Source: Selaginella tamariscina (taxonomy: Eukaryota > Streptophyta > Lycopodiopsida > Selaginellales > Selaginellaceae). Taken from it: DNA of 64,000 bases. Each line of letters starts with the position of its first letter. The stretch's first letter is position 1. The stretch is taken from the NCBI GenBank assembly GCA_003024785.1, contig PUQB01000011.1:961001-1025000 (forward strand), given 5' to 3'. Position numbers and translations under genes: made by a program. Under the pieces are notes generated by a model. It did not search any database, was not told where the DNA came from, and worked only from the letters and a program-made list of their open reading frames with translations. Shown here one piece after another: positions 36,820 through 48,832 of the stretch.

Positions 36820-37500
36820 TTACCCTCCCTAAGGACGAGTTCCACGAGTCTTGGGACCTGGTTTAGTAGGATAATGCCAATAGAAAGCAGCAACTTTGGA
36901 AGAAGCATGGAGTAAGTTGGATGTAGGCTCCCAAGTGCGATCGGTAGGCAAATAACCTTTCCAATCCACCAAGTATTGAAGTTGGCAGCGATAAAGACGA
37001 GAATCAAGGATGGCTACAACTTCGTACTTAGGTTCACCAGCAATGACCACAGGAGGGGGAGGAGAAGAAGCACGACCAGGAAGAGAAGAAGGATGATACG
37101 GCTCCAACAAGGAGGTGTGAAACACAGGATGAAGTTTCACCGTAGATGGTAATTCGAGTCGGAAAGCTACTGATTAACCTCCACCACAATCCTGTAAGGG
37201 CCCAATCGTTGAAAATTCAACTTAGAAGAAGGCCTGTTGGTGCAAATGTGTCAACGAAGAAGCCACACGAGATCACCAATCTTGTATGCAGGTGCCGGCT
37301 GACGGTGAGCATCAGCAATGCTTGTGTGCCTGCTGAAGATGAACCCGAAGATCATCCTGTACCTGACGAAGATGCTGGAGACGATCCTATACTGCAGGAG
37401 CGGAAGAAGGAGAAGCAGGAGGAGCAAAGTCAAAACATAGATGGTGGCCTGTAAGAGCAAAGAAAGGTGTTTGGCCTGTAGATGCGTGAACGGAGTTGTT
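36820..37500 (-). mobile_element. Chromodomain and integrase C-terminus, minus-strand chromovirus
   Basis: Reading leftward, the chromodomain (YLVDWKGYLPTDRTWEP) lies near 36905-37050 and the integrase C-terminal region near 37100-37330. It ends just before the left LTR. Confidence 0.85.
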
Positions 37501-38350
37501 GTAAGCAAACTCCGCCATAGGAAGAAGGTCCAACCAATTATAACTGATGAAGCAACGAAGATACTTTTCAAATCTGAATTGTGCGTTCTGACTGCCCATT
37601 AGTTTGCGGATGATATCCTGAAGAAAGATCCGCTTTAACATGTAGACTTCGAAGAAGCTCTCGCCAAAACTTGGACATGAATTGTGGACCTCAATCGGAA
37701 ACAATGCTCTCAGGAAGACCATGATGTCGGAACACTTCACGGATCACCAACTCAGCTGTTGACTGTCCTGTAGCTGTCTTGTTGCAGGGTAGGAAATGAG
37801 CCTGCTTGGTGAAATGGTCAACCACCACAAGAACTACATCGAATCCACGAGAAGGAGGAAGATTTGTGAGGAAATCCATAGAAATGGATCTCCAAGGAGC
37901 AGAAGGAACAGGAAGAGGACGAAGAAGACCAAAAGGTGCATGATGAGGCAACTTTGACCTGTTACAAGTGTCACAGCTCCGTACAAACCTTTCTACAAAA
38001 CTCGCAACCCAGGCCACCAATAGTTGCGAGTCACCAACTCTATTGTCTTGGCCACACCAAAATGTCCTGTAGCCGAGGTATCATGACAATCCTGTACCAC
38101 ATGAGTCCTGGAAACACCAACAGGAACGTACAGGAGACCTTCCCGGTATAGGAGTCCATCCTATATGGCAAACAAACTTGTAGTCGGAACGGGAACTGGA
38201 GGAAGAGGAACTTGTAATGTCAGGATGAATGTGTGAGAAACATTCTTTGCCAAGTTGTCTGTAGCCAACTGCGAACGGATGTCCTGTAGGAGTGTTGAAT
38301 TTGCTGGAGCCTAATGAACCTGTAGTGCTGCAAGTTGGAGTCAATCAGGA
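37500..38350 (-). mobile_element. Integrase region, minus-strand chromovirus
   Basis: The HHCC-type start and CDTCNRSKLPHHAPFG near 37930-37990 are followed by a core with SISMDFLTNLPPSRGFD near 37845-37900, where the first catalytic Asp is expected, and VVDHFTKQAHFLPC near 37790-37830. It inserts the DNA copy into the host genome. Confidence 0.82.
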
Positions 38351-39660
38351 CCCAACAACACTTGTCTTGACAGTCATATGTAGGATCGCCCGGGACCGGT
38401 GCAAGGTAGGAGCGCCTAAACAATGCGTCCGCCTTGCCATTCCGAAAACCAAGCCTGTAGACGATGACGAAATCAAAACGTGATAGGAACTCCGCCCACC
38501 TAGCCTGTCGCTGACTGAGAACTCGAGCCGTTTGAAAATACTCCAAATTCTTGTGATCCGTAAGAACTTGTAGGATGCGCAGCACCTTCCAGGAAATGCC
38601 GCCACTCCTCGAACGAATCCACAATGGCCTTGAGTTCCTTGTCATGAATCTCGTAATTGATCTCCGCCGAAGGAACTTACGAGAGTGAAAAGCTACAGGA
38701 TGAAAGCAACTTGTCTTCTCCAACTTGTGATAGGACGGATCCTACTGCAAAATCCGAGGCATCTGCTTCAACGAAGAAAGGACGAGAAGAATCAGGATGT
38801 GCTAAAATGGAGCTGTCGTGAAGGCGTCCTTGAGTGTTGTGAATGCATATTCCGCCTTGTCGGACCAAGAGAAAACCCTGTGCGCTTGGTGAGTTCCGTG
38901 AGTGGAAGTACACGCTTGGAGAAGTCCTGTATGAACCACTGTAGAAGTTTGCAAAGCCAAGGAAACATTGTACATCTCGTACAGACTTGGGCCTCTCCCA
39001 CTCCACGATGGTCTTCACCTTGTGCATGTCCATGGAAACACCAGCAGGAGAGACGATGTAGCCCAAGAACTCCACAGAATCCCTATCGAAAAAACACTTC
39101 TCCAACTTCGCGTACAGGCCATGCTCTCGAAGTCGCTGTAGAACTAATCGTACATGTTTGTCATGTGCCGCCTGGTCCTTGGAGAAAATCAAAATGTCGT
39201 CGAGGTAGATCACCACAAACTGGTCCAAGAAGTCACGAAAGATGTCATTCACCATGTGTTGGAACACGGCTGGGGCATTGGTAAGGCCGAAGGCATCACC
39301 GTGTACTCGAAGTATCCATACCTTGTACGAAAGGCAGTCTTCCACTCATCGCCTAGACGAATCCGTACAAAGTTGTAGGCCCCTTGTATGTCAATCTTCG
39401 TGAACACCTTTGCTCCTCGCAACCGATCGAGAAGTTCCGGGATCAATGGCAACGGGTACCGATTCCGAGTGGTGACTTGATTCAAACCCCTGTAGTCCAC
39501 AATCAAACGTAAACTCCCATCCTTCTTCTTGACAAAGAAAATAGGTGCTCCTGCAGGGGACTTTGAGTAACGAATGAAGCCGGATGTCAAGTTGTCCTCG
39601 ATGTACTGACGAAGAACCTCTAACTCTATGGGTGACAGTGCAAAATCGGTCCGAACGGTG
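38350..39660 (-). mobile_element. Reverse transcriptase and RNase H region, minus-strand chromovirus
   Basis: RT is recognisable from [18 protein letters not shown] near 39480-39540, through [11 protein letters not shown] near 39360-39400, to the catalytic YLDDILIFS near 39188-39214. RNase H follows, with [17 protein letters not shown] near 38730-38780. The order and motifs are typical of Ty3/gypsy pol. Confidence 0.85.
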
Positions 39661-39879
39661 GAGTCTTTCCTTCTGCAAGATCCATAGGACAGTCGTAGGA
39701 CTTGTGAACAGGAAGAACTGCAACCTTGTGCTTATCAAAACGTCCTGAAAGGAGTGATACTTGGATGGTAGGGAAGAAGGAGGAGAAGGAAAAAGAGCAG
39801 GAGTAGGAGATTGAAAAACAAGAGAGTCAGACACAGGAAAGGTAGAAGAGGACGTAAGAGTTACTTGAAAAGCAAAAAG

Positions 39880-41679
39880 GTGGAAAGGAGCAGGATCAGT
39901 AGCGTTCATGTATGGTAGTTGTAAGAACTTGGAGAGGAGAAGAAGGGAGCTGTGACTGAAAAAGAGGAAGGATCTTGGGGGGTGGAACAGAAGCAGAGTA
40001 ACAAAAGGAAACAGGATTGGGAGAAACCTGTGTGGATGTTGACAAGTGTACAGGATTGGAAGAATCCTGTACAGAAGTCCGTGGTTACACAAAAGTGAGG
40101 AAGCCTGGGAGTTGCTGACGAACCAACAGGAGGTGGATCTTGTTGAGGAGGAACCTTTGACACTGATACAGGATTGGAACCCTGTACAGGAATCCGCAAA
40201 CTACAGGAGTGGAGAGAGCCTGGGATGTGTTGAGGAACTGACATGAGATGAATCCTGTCGAGGAGGAGTCTTCAATACTGATACAGGAATAAGCACGGTC
40301 AATCCTGTAGCTTGTACTGCCTCAGATACTAAGGATGTATCCTGCATGCAGGATGGTACATGATTGATCTTAGCTGTCGGAGAGGAAAACGTGAACGTCC
40401 TAGCCCCCAGTCGATTTGCGGATTTGCAACAACGAACCATGGCATGCCCAAAATGATGGGAGTTGACCGAGTCTTGATCAAGTTAAAGGAAATTGAACAG
40501 TTGAATGTGCCATGACTGCAAGAGAGAGGTTCAGTAGCATGGGTAACTGCGCCAAAAGCAATCAGATGCCCGTCGGCCACCTTTACAAGGAACTGCATGC
40601 TTCAACATCACCACCGAAATGCCATGTTGAGTTGCAAAAGTGTCATCCATGAAACATGCATTTGCACCAGTGTCTAACAGGGCAAACTCCTTGAACTCTC
40701 AATTATTAAAATGAATGTGTACAGAAACTTGAGTGATGGAATGGTATGAGCAGCACAATGGAGCCTGCACCTACGTCCAACTTCGCGGCTCCTAGACAAA
40801 GTGGACATTGAAGTTTTCCGACTGAACTCCAGCTTCAACTTCACGCGTCTTGAACTTCCTGGCTTTAAGGACAATCTGCCACCTTGTGTCTTGCTTCACC
40901 ACAATACAAGCATAAGTTCTCACTGCGGCGCATTGCTTCTCAGCAGCGGAAAGAAAAGCCACGCTTGGATTTCTCGACCTCCATAGGAACTACTCCAGAA
41001 GGAGTGCAGGAACATGTACCACAGGTGCAGGATTGGTTTGTAGGAACTGCTGACAAAATCTTTCCTAATGACACTCAAACAAACGGTTGTCGCAGCGAAC
41101 AGCTTGTTGCATGATCTCTGCTAATGTTTGGGCATCCGGTAACGTAAGAAGAAAGTCCTTCACGTCATCCCTCAACCCAAAATGGAAGTGTTCGATCAAT
41201 GCAGTCTCATCCCATGGAATGTTCGTGCAAAGTTGCTGAAATTCGGATGCATAGACAGAGGCTGGTCGGAATCCTTGGGTGAGCTTTCGTAACTTTGTGC
41301 ATGCAGAACGGTACTTATCAGGATCCCCAAAGCAGGCTTCAAAGGCAGCCACAAAATCTTCAAAGTCTTCCATCAATGGGTCGTCACGCTCTAACAAGGG
41401 GCAACCCAAGCCCGTGGAGATCTGATTCAAAAAACCTTGGAAATCGGCACGATTGCACTGAACTTTTCTGGCATGCTGATCTTTGGCTCTGAAGAAAAGT
41501 TTGATGAAGAGGGAACCACCGATGCTGAAAGAGAGCCTGCGTAGCAGCCTTGGAAGATGCATCAGCAGCTGCATGTGCCGCATTGGTGGAACCTTGCAGA
41601 TCGGTGACACTTGGAGCAAAGTGGCCGGTTCATGAAGCAACATTTGGTGCTCACGTTGAAAGTGCTCAAAATCAGCCAT
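39880..41679 (-). mobile_element. Gag, protease and repeat linker, minus-strand chromovirus
   Basis: Gag starts at the ATG at 41679 with MADFEHFQREHQMLLHEPAT and has a CCHC knuckle near 40870-40915. A protease active-site DTGANACFMDD-type segment lies near 40640-40675 and VLGMPWF near 40435-40455. After it come a few short Pro/Ser/Gln-rich repeats (about 39900-40300), the unexpanded counterpart of the minisatellite at 26.1-27.75 kb. Confidence 0.82.
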
Positions 41680-41774
41680 GATCTATGAAGAAAAAAGGAA
41701 GAAAACGAAGGAAAAGATTCAAGAAAAAAAGTAGCTTAGGAAACGGAGAGCTATGAAAGGAGTTACAATCAAAC

Positions 41775-42319
41775 TGTTAAGCCACGATCCAGGAACCAGG
41801 AAGAGAGAAGGATTCCAAGAACAAGAAGGCTGACTCAGGAACAGGATCGAGAGCAAGACAGGAACTAGGAATAAGACAGGAACAGACGGATCCAGGAGCA
41901 AGACAGGATCAAAATAGGATCCGGGAACAAGATAGGAAAGCGCAGGACAGGATCCAAGAACACATGATAGGATCCAGGAGAAAGACAAGAGCAGGAGGCA
42001 AGAAGCAAGACACGAACAAGACAAAAACAAGAATGATCGTAGAAAGACTGGTGTTGATTGTAACTAATTGTACAACAATTAGGTCGGACTTTTATGCTCA
42101 CAACTCCAAACTAATCTGGTCATGAGTCTAATCTAGTCATGACTAAGAATAGTGACCCTTATCCTCCTAGGCATATCTTATAGCATATCCTATAGAATAT
42201 CCTGTAGAATATCTGCAGCATATCCTATAGATATATCCTGTAACCGATTGTATCCTGTATCCTGTATCCGGAATCCTGCATCCTGTATCCTGTATCTGAA
42301 TCCTATATCGGTTGTGACA
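41775..42319 (-). repeat. 5' LTR of the minus-strand chromovirus
   Basis: In plus-strand reading it runs from TGTTAAGCCACGATCCAGG to CGGTTGTGACA. It is followed by the target duplication CTCAA. Confidence 0.87.
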
Positions 42320-42499
42320 CTCAACAATGTCGTTTATCATACTTAGCTAATAAAATCCATGTTTTAATAGAGCCAACGTCTTATGCTTTCTACTACGTTT
42401 TGCCAAAGAAAATTGTGATGTTCCCTTAATAGTTTTTGCCTTTCTCTTTATAATACAGAATTCTATCCCGCCCTGCAAAATGTGCCCACTGAGTGTATC
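42320..42499 (-). mobile_element. Reverse-oriented integrase fragment, part 2 of the interrupted fossil
   Basis: The 180 bp between the two inserted elements continue the match broken at 36235: CAATGTCGTTTATCATACTT and TCTTTATAATACAGAATTCT correspond, in reverse complement, to about 47285 and 47150. The match stops at GAGTGTATC, where the element at 42500 is inserted. Confidence 0.75.
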
Positions 42500-43454
42500 T
42501 GTCATAGTTTTTACTTGACTCGACCCTTTACTTTGGGGTTTGACTGTTGTTACTTACCGAGTTGTGTGACGAACCCTAGATGTAGTAGGAAACAGGCCCG
42601 TTTAGTGCACTTGGGTATCTAGTGATGGTCCGGCCGGGTGTCATTAGGTATTTGCAGGAAACTCTAGGCGAAGCTAGAACTTACCTTCTAGAAACTCTCC
42701 CCCGGTTTGACGTTCCAGGTTAGGGTTCTTTGCAAAGTATAGCTTGTCAAAATAAGGGTTAGGGACACTCCTAGGGTTGCCCTAACCCCACGCCTAATAC
42801 CCCCCCTAGGGGTTAGGTTTAGGGTTAGGTTAGGACAACCATTTCTCTAAGGGCTGGCATTTCCGTGCCAGCCCACTTACTCATTTAGGTAAACAGGGGG
42901 GGGGGGTCCGTCACATAAATAAGGTAGAGTATATGTAGTGAGGCTTCCTGGGTTCAAAAGAGAGCTCGTTAACCTCCTACGGTGCAAGCTAAGCTTGTGT
43001 CGTCAAGGTGCAACCCTCCGTTGTGCCGCCCAACTTCCACACGACAGGGGTACAACCCACCCTAGGGTTAGACTATCCTTATCGTTGGCAGGATCTTGCC
43101 TTTGAGATAGGGGCACGTCACTTCCAAGGAGTTAGTCAGATTCCTTGGTCCGAAAACCTGCCCGCAAGCTCAAAGACATTGCCCGAGTTCACGTTCCGCA
43201 AAACTAGTGGTTGAGGCCTTGCTCCGGCCGCCTCAACCACGCCAAGCTAGGAACGACACCTAAAGCTCGGCTAGTCCGTGTATCCTGATTCACAAGGTGA
43301 GTCTCGTTCGTGGGCTTAGTCTTAGGGGTTTGAGTTCCTAAGGCTTGGGTTCCTAATACGGGTTATTTACCAGATTCCGTGGGGTTTCCAAGAGGGGATT
43401 CCAGGGTTGGCACCTGGCAAGCCGCCTTTGTGGCACCAGGTAAAAACTCTGACA
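42500..43454 (+). repeat. 5' LTR of the young chromovirus
   Basis: It starts TGTCATAGTTTTTACTTGAC and ends GGTAAAAACTCTGACA. It contains a long G run near 42896-42907 followed by CCGTCACATAAATAAGG, a plausible TATA region. Telomere-like CCCTAACC phrases near 42780-42835 are part of the LTR. Confidence 0.92.
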
Positions 43455-43456
43455 AT

Positions 43457-43470
43457 TGGTATCGGAGCAA
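43457..43470 (+). promoter_or_regulatory. Primer-binding site, initiator Met tRNA type
   Basis: TGGTATCGGAGCAA begins 3 nt after the 5' LTR. It matches the usual plant primer site TGGTATCAGAGC, complementary to the 3' end of initiator Met tRNA, with one difference. Confidence 0.85.
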
Positions 43471-43775
43471 GTTCTCTGCGGTCAGTAGGACTGCCTTAAG
43501 TCGTAGGGTGTTTCAATGTTTAGATAACTCTAAATTCTTGATATACTCTATTGCTTTCGGTTAACATGTCTGTATTCTGCGCAGAGAGTTTGATCCTGTG
43601 AGTTGTCAAACTTCGGAGAACACTTGCTCAGTGAGTCGGCGTGAGATTCTAGGTATGTCCGAAAGTCTTATGCTAGTTTAAGCTGATGTGTGTGGGTGTA
43701 CAACCTGTGCAGGGTGTTTCCAGTTTCACATTGGGAATATTCCAAGCATATTCTCCGAGTGTTGACACTAGGGTT

Positions 43776-45420
43776 CAATACGATGAGCAAGAGAAAGCAA
43801 CCAGAGCCTGAGGCAAGAGGGCTGTCGCAAGGCTCAAAATGAGGAGATGGATGAGGCTGATCCAGGTCGACCCCCTAGAGTTAGACAACGACTGGTTGGC
43901 GAGAAATAATGATGGATGCCCTAAACGAACTTCGAGGGGATGTTTGGGGTTGAACGACCGAATCGATAATGTTGCCGTTCGGATTCCGACGAATACTGCA
44001 GTGCCAGATGTTCCGCAACAGACACACGGAAAAAGAAGAAGAAGCATGACTCAGAGTCAGGTTCCTCTGAATCAGATTCTTCGACGGAAGAAGGTGGTAG
44101 AGGTCCCAGTAAATTCAAACCGGTAAAGCCTTCGAATTTCATGGGTTCAAAGGATTACAAGGTTTTGGATGACTGGTTGTATGATATGGAAAGCTATTTC
44201 GAGGCTGCTTCCGTGAGAAAGACAGAAAAAGGTTGCATGTGCCAAGCAATTTCTTAAAGAAGAAGCTAAGACTTGGTGGCGAATTGTTGAAGGTGAACGT
44301 GGATACCGAAACAGCTGGAAGCACATGAAAAAGGAGATCAAAAAGCAGTATATGCCGGATGATCTCGGTTTGCGATTGCGTGCTGACCTGGCACTTTGTC
44401 AACAGGGAGTTCGGGGAAGTCCTATGGACCACGTTTATCGATTCGAAAGTGTACGGCGATTGGTGCCAAATATGAGCGATGATGAAGCTCGAAGTTGCTT
44501 CATGGCTAGCTTGAATGAGAAGACGCGAAGAGAAATCTTAAGGTACAAGCCAACAAGCTATCGGGAATGTCAAGAGGCAGCTCAAAAGGTTGCTTATGGC
44601 ATGTCGTTAGAAGACTTGTACAAAGGGGAGGAAGCAAAACCTAAACCAAGGAGGTTTCCTCCAAAGTCTGGGTTCAGAAGGTTTGATAGGCGACCAGATC
44701 AATCGCCATCAATTCGAATGCAAGTCCCTTTGTCGGCAGTTCCAAGTTTTCGGACACATCAAGACCCACCGGATTTCGGAAACCATTGGCGTTACCACCT
44801 CCTCAGCCCAAAGGATCGGCTCCAAAGTCTGCTCCCCGCGTTCCGCAGGCGGGGTCTGAAATGTTATAATTGTAACAAGCCTGGTCATTTTGCTAAAGAG
44901 TGTCAGGCACCCTCACAACAATCAGGACATTTCAAGGCGATGGTAGAAGAGGAAGTTGCTGAACCAGAAACGCTTGAAGATCCGGAAGATGAGTCAGAAG
45001 AGGTAATGTTGTGCCAGACACAACCTGCCTTATTCGCTATTCAAGACAAAACTGACCCTTTGCTATATTTGACAGGAAGGATACGAGGGGACCGAGTCCG
45101 AATGATGATCGATACTGGAGCAACATACAACTTCATATCGACTAGTCTAGCTCGTCGATTGAATTTGGATGTAATAAAGATGTGTGAAATAAAGATCAAT
45201 TTTGGCAAAGGTTCTCAAAATACTAATAATATAGCAAGGGCAGTTCCTGTCCAAATCAAAGATTGGAAGGCTAAGCTAGACTTAGTTGTCTTGAATATGA
45301 CGGGGTTTGACTTTGTTTTGGGTATGGAATGGTTCCATAAACATGTAATCGAAATGAGGGGTTCTGGAGACAATCGAATCACTTGCAGCAGATAAAGAAG
45401 ACATTAGAAAGACCACGCTC
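43776..45420 (+). mobile_element. Gag and protease region of the young chromovirus
   Basis: The capsid-like region lies at about 44130-44640 (for example ETRREILRYKPTSYRECQEA-type sequence near 44515-44580). The CCHC zinc knuckle CYNCNKPGHFAKEC lies at 44862-44904. The protease active site MIDTGATYNFIS lies near 45104-45140 with VLGMEWF near 45320. A single long open frame (44325-45395) carries most of this. Confidence 0.88.
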
Positions 45421-45423
45421 AAA

Positions 45424-46930
45424 ATGGAAACGCTAACTGATAAGGATTGGAATCCTATGTTCCTTACCTTAACTCAGTTGCGTAAGGCAGTTAGACATCG
45501 GGAACGTGTGTTTCTTGCAATGGTTTTGGATACTGGTGAAGTCAAAATAGGAGATGGTCAAGAATCTGTTCCTGAACCTATTTTGGAAGTCTTGAACATG
45601 TTTAAGGATGTGTTGCCAGAAGACTTGCCGCCCGAGTTACCTCCACGAGTGTGGACCACAGGATAGAGATTTTGCCAGGTTCGTCTCCACCGGCAAGAGC
45701 CCCATATCGGTTGAATCCTCAAGAGTTAGTAGAATTGAAGAGACAGCTGACAGAATTGATTGGTCGAGGACACATTCGACCTAGTCGATCGCCGTATGGT
45801 GCACCTATCTTGTTTGTAATGAAAAAGGATGGTACGATGCGAATGTGTGTGGACTATCGAGCGCTGAACGCGATAACTATCAAAATAAGTATCCTCTTCC
45901 ACGAGTGGACGACTTATTTGATAGGCTATCAAAAGCAAAGTATTTTTCAAGAATAGACTTGAGATCGGGGTACCATCAGATTCGGGTAGCAGAGAATGAC
46001 ATTGAGAAGACCGCTTTTCGAACGCGTTATGGATCATTTGAGTTTCTAGTCTTACCATTCGGGTTGTGCAATGCTCCAGCAACTTTTTGCACAATGATGG
46101 ATGATGTGTTTAGAGACTATCTAGACGAGTTCGTAGTGGTGTATATTGATGACATTCTGATTTTCAGTTCGACAATCGAGGAACATGTGGAACACTTAGA
46201 GAAAGTGTTTCAGAGGTTGAGAGAGAACCAATTGTATGCTAAAGAAAGCAAGTGCGCATTTGGTCAAACCAAGATAGATTTCTTGGGACACTTGATCTCA
46301 GGTGGGGAGGTTGCCATGGACCCAAAGAAAATTCAAGCTATTACCGAGTGGATGACTTTAAAAGATGTGCATGAAGTTAGATCATTTCTTGGTCTACAGG
46401 GTATTACCGAAGATTCATAAAGGGTTACTCGGAAATAGCGGCCCCATTGACAGATCTTACGAAAAACATTCCATGGCATTGGACTCCAGAGTGCCAACGT
46501 GCGTTCGTCAAACTCAAAGAGGCTATCTCTTCTGAGCCAGTTTTGCAGTTGCCCATCTTTGAAGATCCCTTTGAAGTAGAATGTGACGCTTCCGACTTTG
46601 CAATTGGTGGTGTATTGCAACAGAAAGGACATCCAGTGTCCTTTTTCTCGAAAAAGTTAGATGCCGCGCAAACTCGATGGCCTACTCACGAAAAGGAGAT
46701 GTATGCTATTGTTGCTTCCTTGGAGTATTGGCGTCATTATCTTCCAAGTCATGGCACTGTGGTTTGGACAGATAGTGTAACTCTAAGGTATTTTGAAACG
46801 CAGCCGAAGCTATCGCCGAAGTATGCTAGATGGCAGAAAGTTGGCACGATTTCAGCCTGAAATCAAACATAAAGCGGGAAAGGACAATGTGGTAGCTGAT
46901 GCACTCAGTAGGAAAGGGTCATCTTCGAAT
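45424..46930 (+). mobile_element. Reverse transcriptase and RNase H region of the young chromovirus
   Basis: RT shows a segment [19 protein letters not shown] near 45778-45835, DLRSGYHQIRVAE near 45957-45995, LPFGLCNAPATF near 46053-46090, and the catalytic YIDDILIFS near 46144-46170. RNase H shows VECDASDFAIGGVL near 46577-46617 and a typical WRHYLP segment near 46730. Confidence 0.88.
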
Positions 46931-47166
46931 TATGTCAGCACCCATGTCAACTTTGGTGGATGAATTTGTGACGGCGTATCCTCAGGACAAGTTTGCTAAG
47001 GAGGCTTTGAGCCTGGTGGCAAAGAGGAAACAAGTTCATCAGTTACGAAGAGATGGTAATATTCCAGCAGGAATAGAAAGTCGAATGGATGCACTCAAAC
47101 AGGCGCATTTTGCGGTACGAGAGTTCTTTATTATAAAGAAAAGAGACTCTATGTTCCAGAAGGGAC

Positions 47167-48454
47167 ATGGAGGGAGAGGCTGTTAAGAGAGCATCACATG
47201 TTCCTTTGGCAGGACATGGTGGAAGGCATAAGACGTTGGCTTTGTTGAAACAGGGATTCTATTGGCCGGGTATGATAGATGATGTTGCCAAATATGTCAA
47301 GACATGCCCCACATGTCAACAAGTAAAGAGCCGATCGCAAAAACGAGCTGGGAAGTTGCAGTGTATACCGATTCCAGAGCGGCCATTTCAAAGTGTTACT
47401 TTGGACTTTATCATGGGATTGCCAAAATCTTGTGGTTTTAACGCTCATGGTGGTAGTCGATCGGTTTTCAAAGGTTGCTCATTTCATTCCAACTGTAGAG
47501 ACAGTGAATGCAATTCAAGCAGCGAAGTTGTTCTTCCACGAAGTCATAAGAGTGCGCGGACTACCGGAAACCATGATCTCAGATCGGATCCTCGGTTTAC
47601 GGGGAAGTTTTGGGGGACATTGTTTAAGCAGTTTGGTACGATGCTCAAGTTCAGTACAGCCTACCATCCGCAAACTGATGGTCAAACGGAGAGGGTGAAC
47701 CGACAAGTCGAGGACTATCTCAGATGCTATGTTCAAGGTGATCAACTTGATTGGGCTGAACACTTAGATATGGCTGAGATATGTTACAATAACTCGACAC
47801 ACTGCATCGGATGTAGCCCGATGGAAGTGTTAACTGGGAATAAGGGTGGTATTCCTCAGAGTATGGTGTTACCGAAAGACGATAGCAATCGAGTTCCATC
47901 TGTAGCAGAGTTCACAGGACAATTGTATCGAACATGGGAAGCCTCGTCAAGTGATGGCTGCAGCACAGGAAAGGTATCGTCAGCAGTACGATAAGCATCG
48001 GCGGGATGTAGAGTATCAGGTTGGGGACATGGTATTGTTGAGTACCAGAAACCTGAAGGTTCCAACAACTCTTTCGAAGAAGTTTCTATCGCACTACATA
48101 GGCCCATACAAGGTGGTGAAGCGAGTAGGGAAAGTGGCTTATGGGTCAGAGTTGGGAACAATACACAATGTGTTTCATGTCAACTTGCTTGAGCCATTCC
48201 ACAAGGATGAGAAACATCCACATAGATATCATAATTTACGTCCGCCTCCAGAGTTAGTTGGTGAGGAGAAAGAATTTGAAGTTGAGGCAATATTAAAGGG
48301 GCGAAACATTCATGGACGGCGAAAACGTAAACGTGAATATCTTGTTAAGTGGAAAGGGTACCCGGCATGCGAGTCGACATGGGAACCATTGGAGAATCTG
48401 CAGAACGCGATGGAGTTGGTGAATGAGTTTGAGACGAGGTCTCAAACTGATTAA
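47167..48454 (+). mobile_element. Integrase and chromodomain region of the young chromovirus
   Basis: The zinc-binding start (HGGRHKTLALLKQGFYWPGM near 47216-47275, CPTCQQVKSR near 47306-47335) is followed by the core (LDFIMGLPKS near 47402-47430; TAYHPQTDGQTERVNRQ near 47658-47708). The C-terminal chromodomain has YLVKWKGYPACESTWEPLE near 48338-48395 and ends at 48454. Confidence 0.88.
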
Positions 48455-48832
48455 GAAATAAAGTTATTTCTTCTTAACCTAGGGGCCGACAGACAACCTT
48501 AACTAGAGGCCTCCAATATAAATTCTAGTTAACTTAAAGAAATTAACTAACTGTTGTCTGTGTCGGGTGACAGACTTTGCAGACGTGCAAAAGGTCTCCA
48601 AATGACTTCTTGTCGCAGGTGGTGCCTCCGGCAGCTGAGTTCTCGCTCAGTGAACGACGGTTCTGAAGTATTTGGCTTCGCGTAATGCAAGGGGGGTAAT
48701 AAAAACTTGTGAACTTTTTGCTGACTCCGCATAGAGTGATTAGTGTTAGTTTTCAGTTAATTTTTCCTAACCTAGTCTAGTCTTGGAGTTAGACGTCAAC
48801 GAGGACGTTGACATTCTCAAAGGCGGGGAGTG

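Larger units (their letters stand above)
36236..42319 (-). mobile_element. Minus-strand Ty3/gypsy chromovirus nested in older fossil
   Basis: On the minus strand this copy has the complete part order: LTR (41775-42319), gag, protease, a short repeat-rich linker, RT, RNase H, integrase, chromodomain, LTR (36236-36819). It is flanked by the 5-bp duplication CTCAA (36231-36235 and 42320-42324). It sits inside a reverse-oriented remnant of another family that continues on both sides. It is broken with roughly a dozen interruptions. It belongs to the same family as 23742-29272 but retains pol. Confidence 0.9.

Noticed and set aside
43008-43214. Open frame of about 68 codons repeated at 49361-49564
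   Set aside because: Both copies lie at the same place in the two LTRs of one element, so this is LTR duplication and not a gene pair.
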